NCBI GenBank assembly: GCA_035353395.1
Contig: DAOPZL010000060.1
Span: forward strand, 1-16,504
DNA length: 16,504 bases
Direction of reading: 5' to 3'
From: UBA1801 sp035353395
Lineage (GTDB): Bacteria; Acidobacteriota; Holophagae; Holophagales; Holophagaceae
This document shows positions 12,182 to 16,504 of the stretch, one piece after another. Each line of letters starts with the position of its first letter. Within the stretch, counting starts at the first letter, position 1. Under the pieces are notes generated by a model. The model worked only from the letters and a program-made list of their open reading frames with translations. It was not told the DNA's origin and made no database searches. The translations under genes and the position numbers were made by a program.

Positions 12182-12190
12182 GAGGACGCC

Positions 12191-13669
12191 ATGCCGGGCC
12201 TGACCACCAGCTTGAACATCGGCCTCTCCGGGCTGCAGGCGGCCCAGGGCGCGCTCAGCATCACCGGCCACAACATCGCCAACGTGAACACCGAGAACTA
12301 CTCGCGCCAGCGGGTGGAGCTCTCCGCGAACAAGCCCCAGACCTTCGGCTCGATGTCGTTCGGTTCCGGGGTCAGCGTCGCCAACATCACGGGCCTCCGG
12401 AACCAGTACCTGGAGCTGCAGATCGCCAAGACCACCTCCCGCGAGAAGGGCGCGAACGTGCGCTACGAGGGCGTCGAGGGCATCTCCGCCGTCTTCGAGG
12501 ACGACGGCACCACGGGGCTGAGCACCCTGCTGCAGAACTATTTCGAGGCCTTCCAGCAGCTCGCGGCCTCCCCGGAGGACGCCGCGGTCAGGACCAACGT
12601 GGTCGGCAAGGCCCAGAACCTCGTGGACGGCCTGCAGAGCCGCTACCAGATGCTGGAGGACCAGCGCACCCAGGCGGACGAGAACATCAAGAACATGACC
12701 GAGGAGGTCAACACCCTCACCTCCCAGATCGCGGAACTGAACCATCGCATCAGCCAGGAAGCCTCCCCGGGGGCCGACAGCGACGGCCGGGACCAGCGCC
12801 AGGCGCTGGTGAACCAGCTGGCCGGACTGGTGGGCATCCAGGTCTACGAGGACAGCAGCAAGTGCCTCCAGATCACCCTGGAGTCGGGGACGGCGGCGCT
12901 GGTGAGCGGGAACCACGCCTACGAGATGACCGCCACGCCGGACGGCACGCCCAACCACTTCGCCACCGTGGCGGTGAAGATGGGCAGCCTGACCGTCGAC
13001 GTGACCGGCCAGATCAGCGAAGGCTCGCTGGGGGCCAATCTCGATCTCCGGGACGACATCCTCCTGGGCTACGAGGACCAGCTGGACCAGCTCGCCGCGG
13101 GGATCGTCTCCCAGACCAACCTGGTCCACCAGGCCGGCTATGCGCTCGACGGCACGACGACGGACGTGGATTTCTTCCAGGGGGCGTTGGCCAACGGCGC
13201 GAACGGCCTCCCCACCTCCATCAGCGCCGCGGACAACTACCACGGCATGGTGAAGGCCATGACCCTCAATTCCGCCATCGTGACGGACCATTCGCTCATC
13301 GCGGCGTCGGACACTACCGGAGCCGTCGGCAACAACAAGAACGCCCTCGCCCTGGCGAAGCTGCAGGACAAGACGGACTCGGTCGACACCAACGGGGACG
13401 GCGTGGGGGACTCGGGCCCCTTCGGCGCGATGGTCTCCGGCCTGGTGAACGACATCGGGACCGACATCCAGAGCTACAAGATCAACAGCACGAGCCAGGA
13501 GAACCTGCTGGCCGCCCTCCAGACCCAGCGGGACCGGGCTTCCGCGGTCGACATGGACGAGGAGGCGGCGAACCTCATCACGTACCAGCGCGGCTACCAG
13601 GCTTCGGCGCACTTCATCAGCGTGATCAACGATCTCACGTCCCAGCTGCTGACCCAGCTCGGCGCCTAG
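12191..13669 (+). CDS. flgK: Flagellar hook-associated protein 1, FlgK
   Basis: A 492-residue protein joining the hook to the filament. The N-terminus MPGLTTSLNIGLSGLQAAQGALSITGHNIANVNTENYSRQRVEL is the classic rod/hook/FlgK signature. A coiled-coil segment follows (RYQMLEDQRTQADENIKNMTEEVNTLTSQIAEL), then the variable outer domain. The C-terminal EEAANLITYQRGYQASAHFISVINDLTSQLL packs with the N-terminal helix to form the D0 core. A DTNGDGVGDSG stretch at about residues 398-408 looks like a calcium-binding-type loop, probably within the variable domain. GGAGG is five bases before the ATG and the gene starts nine bases after the upstream stop. Length is within the usual range. Confidence 0.97.
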   Translation: MPGLTTSLNIGLSGLQAAQGALSITGHNIANVNTENYSRQRVELSANKPQTFGSMSFGSGVSVANITGLRNQYLELQIAKTTSREKGANVRYEGVEGISAVFEDDGTTGLSTLLQNYFEAFQQLAASPEDAAVRTNVVGKAQNLVDGLQSRYQMLEDQRTQADENIKNMTEEVNTLTSQIAELNHRISQEASPGADSDGRDQRQALVNQLAGLVGIQVYEDSSKCLQITLESGTAALVSGNHAYEMTATPDGTPNHFATVAVKMGSLTVDVTGQISEGSLGANLDLRDDILLGYEDQLDQLAAGIVSQTNLVHQAGYALDGTTTDVDFFQGALANGANGLPTSISAADNYHGMVKAMTLNSAIVTDHSLIAASDTTGAVGNNKNALALAKLQDKTDSVDTNGDGVGDSGPFGAMVSGLVNDIGTDIQSYKINSTSQENLLAALQTQRDRASAVDMDEEAANLITYQRGYQASAHFISVINDLTSQLLTQLGA

Positions 13670-13678
13670 AGGTGATCC

Positions 13679-14569
13679 ATGACACTCCGTTCCGTGAACC
13701 CCTACACGTCGCACCAGGTCCTGCTGGACCTCCAGCGAACCAACAGCAATCTCGCCACGCTGACGGAACAGCTTTCCTCCGGCAACCGGCTCACCAGCCT
13801 GGACGTGGATCCCACCGCCTCGGCGCTGGTCCTGAACTTCGAGGACTCGATCCAGCAGAACAAGGCCTACATCAAGCAGGCGGATTCGGCCAACGCGATG
13901 CTGGAGACCACGGACACCGTGCTCCAGTCCGTCAACGACGCCATCGTCCGCCTCCAGGAACTCGCCGTGCAGGGCACCGGGACGGGCGACAACTCCGCCG
14001 CCGAGCAGGAGGTCCTCAGCATCAAGGAAAACCTGCTGTCCCTCGCCAATACGCAGACGAACGGGAAGTACATCTTCGCGGGGACCCAGACCCAGACCAT
14101 CCCGTTCACCTCGACGGCGACGGGCGCCGACTACGGCGGAGACGACGGGATCATCAGCCTGGACGTCTCGCCGAGCACGAGCGTCGCGACGAACCTGACC
14201 GGGGACAAGGTGTTCTTCGGCTCCGGGGGCAAGGATTCGACGACGGACCTCTTCCGGCAGGTCACGGACCTCGCCAACGCCCTCCACAACAACGCCTCCA
14301 CCGACACGATCCAGGCCAACCTGAAGAGCATCCTCTCGGAGGTCAACGCCAACCTGGCCGACGTGGGGGGCCGGGAGGCCGCGCTGCTCCAGCACCAGGA
14401 CAACCTGGACAACTACAACACGACCCTGGCGGACATCCAGGCCAACTACCAATCCGTGGACTATCCGACCGCCTACGTGGAGTACGCCCAGGCCCAGCTC
14501 TCCCGCCAGGCGTCGCTCTCCGTGCTGGGCAAGACCAGCAACGACACGCTGTTCAACTACCTGGCTTGA
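13679..14569 (+). CDS. flgL: Flagellar hook-associated protein 3, FlgL
   Basis: A 296-residue hook-filament junction protein of the flagellin superfamily. The N-terminal helix LLDLQRTNSNLATLTEQLSSGNRLTSLDVDPTAS matches the flagellin/FlgL D0-D1 region. SANAMLETTDTVLQSVNDAIVRLQELAVQGTG and LANTQTNGKYIFAGTQTQTIPF, the FlgL-specific GKYIFAG motif, follow. The C-terminal AQLSRQASLSVLGKTSNDTLFNYLA completes the D0 helix pair. GAGGTG overlaps the flgK stop and sits four bases before the ATG, so it is coupled to flgK. Its last 17 bases overlap the 3' end of the convergent gene. No flagellin gene follows in this window. Confidence 0.95.
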   Translation: MTLRSVNPYTSHQVLLDLQRTNSNLATLTEQLSSGNRLTSLDVDPTASALVLNFEDSIQQNKAYIKQADSANAMLETTDTVLQSVNDAIVRLQELAVQGTGTGDNSAAEQEVLSIKENLLSLANTQTNGKYIFAGTQTQTIPFTSTATGADYGGDDGIISLDVSPSTSVATNLTGDKVFFGSGGKDSTTDLFRQVTDLANALHNNASTDTIQANLKSILSEVNANLADVGGREAALLQHQDNLDNYNTTLADIQANYQSVDYPTAYVEYAQAQLSRQASLSVLGKTSNDTLFNYLA

Positions 14570-15632
14570 GGGTCGCCGTGGGCTCCCCGGCCGGGATCGC
14601 CGCCAGCGGCAGCAGCCAGGCGGAGGAGCCGTTCTCCAGCAGCAGGGCGCCCGCTCCCGGGGAACCCTTGACGCCCTTCTCCGGCCTCGGCATGCCCGGC
14701 GGCACCTTCAGCGCGGACCATGCCGTGCCGCGGAGCACCCGCTTCTGGGGATCCCAGCAGTAGATCCTGCCCAGGCCCCGGCCGGCGTAGGCCGCCCAGC
14801 CCTCCGGCTCCTGCGGGACGGCGGCAGCCTCGGGCTCCCCGGGCCTGGGTTCCGCTTCCGGGCTGGACTCTGGCCGAGGCGGCTCCGCGGGCACGGAGAG
14901 ATCGAACCAGAGCCGCCCGTCCGGCGCCGCGCCCAGGAGGTGCAGCAGGGAGGCGTCCCGGGCGAAGGGGGGAGCCGTGGGCAGCTCCGCCGGGGTCCAG
15001 GCTCCCCTGGGCGTCCCGTCCGCCTGGACCTGGATCACGCGCCCCGGGAAGGGCTGCCACCAGAACTTCCCTCCGCCGCCGCAGAGCGCGGGCCCGACGT
15101 TCCTGGACAGGCCGGGATCCCCCTCCGGNNNNNNNNNNNNNNNNNNNNNNNNNNNNNNNNNNNNNNNNNNNNNNNNNNNNNNNNNNNNNNNNNNNNNNNN
15201 NNNNNNNNNNNNNNNNNNNNNNNNNNNNCCCGGGACCATGTAGAGCAGCACGGCCGCGTCGCCGTCGGCCACCAGGGCCTGCCGGAGTTCGGCCATGCGG
15301 AAGAAACCGTCCCGGACCCCCTGGGGCTTCGGGACCAGGTAGCTGTCGAGGAAGGCCGAGTCCCGGAAGATCGAGATCTGCTGACGGTCGCCCTGGGTGT
15401 TCACCTGGGCCACGAAGGTCCCCTCCTGGACGGGCGGGAGCCATCGCAGCGCCCGCAGGGGCGTCCGCGGATCGTCGTAGTGGATCAGGAGGCCGGACTC
15501 CGCGGCCTCCGCCCGGAAGACCTGCTGGGCCCCTTCGTCCACCGGGAGCTCGGCGGGACGTCTCCGGGTGAGGTAGAGGCCTCCCGCGAGGAGGACGCCC
15601 GCGCCGAGGATGGCGACCACGAGCTTCTTCAT
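14553..15632 (-). CDS. Membrane-anchored protein of unknown function, interrupted by a gap
   Basis: I do not recognise this protein. It starts with an uncleaved signal anchor (LVVAILGAGVLLAGGLYLT, residues 4-22) followed by a roughly 300-residue soluble region that should lie outside the cytoplasm. Visible segments include SGLLIHYDDPRTPLRALRWL, a Pro/Glu-rich linker (PAEPPRPESSPEAEPRPGEP) and GRIYCWDPQKRVLRGTAW, which resembles a beta-propeller blade edge but is not a firm match. The 100-N gap removes a central part of unknown size; both halves stay open in a frame consistent with a single gene. The ATG overlaps the trmFO stop (ATGA) with GGGGGAG about six bases upstream, so it is cotranscribed with trmFO. 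Its stop lies inside the convergent flgL. Confidence 0.7.
   Translation of the reverse strand: MKKLVVAILGAGVLLAGGLYLTRRRPAELPVDEGAQQVFRAEAAESGLLIHYDDPRTPLRALRWLPPVQEGTFVAQVNTQGDRQQISIFRDSAFLDSYLVPKPQGVRDGFFRMAELRQALVADGDAAVLLYMVPXXXXXXXXXXXXXXXXXXXXXXXXXXXXXXXXXXPEGDPGLSRNVGPALCGGGGKFWWQPFPGRVIQVQADGTPRGAWTPAELPTAPPFARDASLLHLLGAAPDGRLWFDLSVPAEPPRPESSPEAEPRPGEPEAAAVPQEPEGWAAYAGRGLGRIYCWDPQKRVLRGTAWSALKVPPGMPRPEKGVKGSPGAGALLLENGSSAWLLPLAAIPAGEPTATLKPGS
15129..15228. other. Scaffold gap of 100 Ns inside a coding region
   Basis: Exactly 100 unknown bases in the middle of the membrane-anchored gene. Unlike the first gap, no duplicated sequence flanks it, so its real length is unknown and coding sequence is missing. 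Both edges are very GC-rich, a likely reason for coverage loss. Confidence 0.95.
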
Positions 15633-16504
15633 CGCGGGCTCCCCCAGGCGGCGAGATGTTCATCCAGGCATCGCAGCGAACGCTCCCTGAACGCCCTCCC
15701 CTTGGCGGCCTTGACCGCCCGGGCTCCCCCGGCGCGCTTGAGGGCGCGAAGGTCCAGCAGACCTTCCGGGAGTTCCGGAAGGATCCCCAGCATGGCGTTC
15801 ATCGGGCAGAAATCCCGGGGCGGTGCGTTGGCGATGTAGTGGAGGAGGGAGCCCAGGACCGTCTCCCGGGGGAGGGACCGCGGCTCGAGGCCGCGCAGGG
15901 AACGGTCCACGAAGAGGCCGGCGGCGAGCCCGCTGGCCGCGGATTCGAGATACCCCTCGACGCCGCTCAGCTGTCCGCAGATCCACAGCCGCGGGATGCG
16001 CCTCGCCGCCAGCGTGGCGTCCAGCACGGTGGGCGCCTCGACGTAGGTGTTGCGGTGGATGCTCCCATAGCGTGCGAAGACCGCGTTCTCGAGGGCGGGG
16101 ATCAGGCGGAAGACCTCCTGTTGGGCGTTCCACTTCAGGCGTGTCTGGAAGCCCACCATGTTGAACAGCTCGCCCGCCAAGGTGTCCTGCCTGAGCTGGA
16201 CGGCGGCGCAGGGCCAGCGTCCCGTCCGGGGGTCGTCGAGCCCGACGGGCTTCATGGGACCGTGCCGCAGCGTCTCTCGTCCCCGTTCCGCCATCACCTC
16301 GATGGGGAGGCAGGCCTCGAAGAACGGGGTGTCGAAGTCGTGCAGGTCGGCCTGGGGCGCGGCGAGGAGGGCGTCCAGGAAGCGCTCGTAGGCGGGCCGG
16401 TCCATGGGGCAGTTGATGAAGTCCGCCTCCCCTTTCCCGTAGCGGGAGGCGCGGAACGCGATGGACATGTCGATGGAATCGGCCTCCAGGATGGGGGCGA
16501 TGGC
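15629..16504 (-). CDS. trmFO: TrmFO, folate/FAD-dependent tRNA (uracil-5-)-methyltransferase, 5' end missing
   Basis: TrmFO makes ribothymidine at position 54 of tRNA using methylenetetrahydrofolate and FAD instead of AdoMet. The window covers the C-terminal 291 residues; the FAD-binding N-terminus (GxGxxG) lies beyond the window edge, where the frame stays open (AIAPILEADSIDMSIAFRAS). Family motifs are strong: SRYGKGEADFINCPMDR, FFEACLPIEVMAERGRETLR with the conserved Cys of the active-site region, GPMKPVGLDDPRTGR, AAVQLRQDTLAGELFNMVGFQ, RYGSIHRNTYVEAP, ICGQLSGVEGYLESAASGL and DFCPMNAMLGILP. The methionine at 16468 is internal, not the start. It overlaps the next gene by four bases. Confidence 0.95.
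   Translation of the reverse strand, partial: AIAPILEADSIDMSIAFRASRYGKGEADFINCPMDRPAYERFLDALLAAPQADLHDFDTPFFEACLPIEVMAERGRETLRHGPMKPVGLDDPRTGRWPCAAVQLRQDTLAGELFNMVGFQTRLKWNAQQEVFRLIPALENAVFARYGSIHRNTYVEAPTVLDATLAARRIPRLWICGQLSGVEGYLESAASGLAAGLFVDRSLRGLEPRSLPRETVLGSLLHYIANAPPRDFCPMNAMLGILPELPEGLLDLRALKRAGGARAVKAAKGRAFRERSLRCLDEHLAAWGSPR

Noticed and set aside
11600..14452. 950-codon open frame on the minus strand across the flgK/flgL region
   Set aside because: It is antisense to the confidently identified flgK and flgL. Long open antisense frames are expected in 70% GC DNA, and its translation is low-complexity (Val, Gly, His, Arg rich) without motifs.
1..16504. tRNA, rRNA or known riboswitch
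   Set aside because: Read by eye, no tRNA TTCNANNC-type arm within a plausible cloverleaf and no rRNA segment was seen. The cloverleaf-like palindrome at 962-1086 lacks tRNA consensus bases.

Overview
This is a high-GC (about 70% in most genes) chromosomal window from a flagellated, diderm, LPS-bearing bacterium. The gene content is RNase J, TrmFO, an LptE-like lipoprotein, FlgH/FlgI outer-membrane rings and an ECF sigma factor with a zinc-finger anti-sigma factor. The style of the intergenic repeats fits Acidobacteriota of the Holophaga/Geothrix type. That assignment is inference; no rRNA or other lineage marker is present. The window is a scaffold with two 100-N gaps (7940-8039 and 15129-15228). 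The first is flanked by an exact 55-bp duplication and is almost certainly an unmerged contig overlap.

Layout. (1) 2-433: 3' end of rsmA. (2) 478-1209: a lower-GC island holding a GxxExxY/PD-(D/E)XK-type gene, two inverted GGGATGAA-type repeat tracts and a large nested palindrome. (3) 1210-2925: RNase J. (4) 2926-4556, minus strand: a three-gene unit of ECF sigma factor, membrane zinc-finger anti-sigma factor and secreted Spy/CpxP-like protein. (5) 4672-7693, plus strand: a tightly packed unit hpt, lptE-like, holA, and a divergent PrmC-like methyltransferase whose NPPY motif reads NMPF. (6) 7694-8071: an intergenic stretch with a hairpin related to the repeats of region 2, plus the gap. (7) 8072-8902: a canonical PrmC paralogue. 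(8) 8954-14569: a flagellar cluster flgH-flgI-flgJ-flgM-orf-(flgN-like)-flgK-flgL. (9) 14553-16504, minus strand: trmFO (its 5' end lies outside the window) followed by a membrane-anchored protein of unknown function interrupted by the second gap.

How the genes work together. The flagellar cluster carries its own regulatory logic. A near-consensus sigma-54 promoter lies before flgH and a second sigma-54-like site before the flgN-like/flgK/flgL group. A perfect sigma-28 -10 box (GCCGATAA) lies just upstream of flgM, which encodes the anti-sigma-28 factor. This suggests a sigma-54 to sigma-28 hierarchy with FlgM feedback. The sigma/anti-sigma/Spy-like unit looks like a self-contained envelope-stress sensor. 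The most unusual items are the GxxExxY gene with its structured repeats and the tandem PrmC pair with one altered active-site motif.
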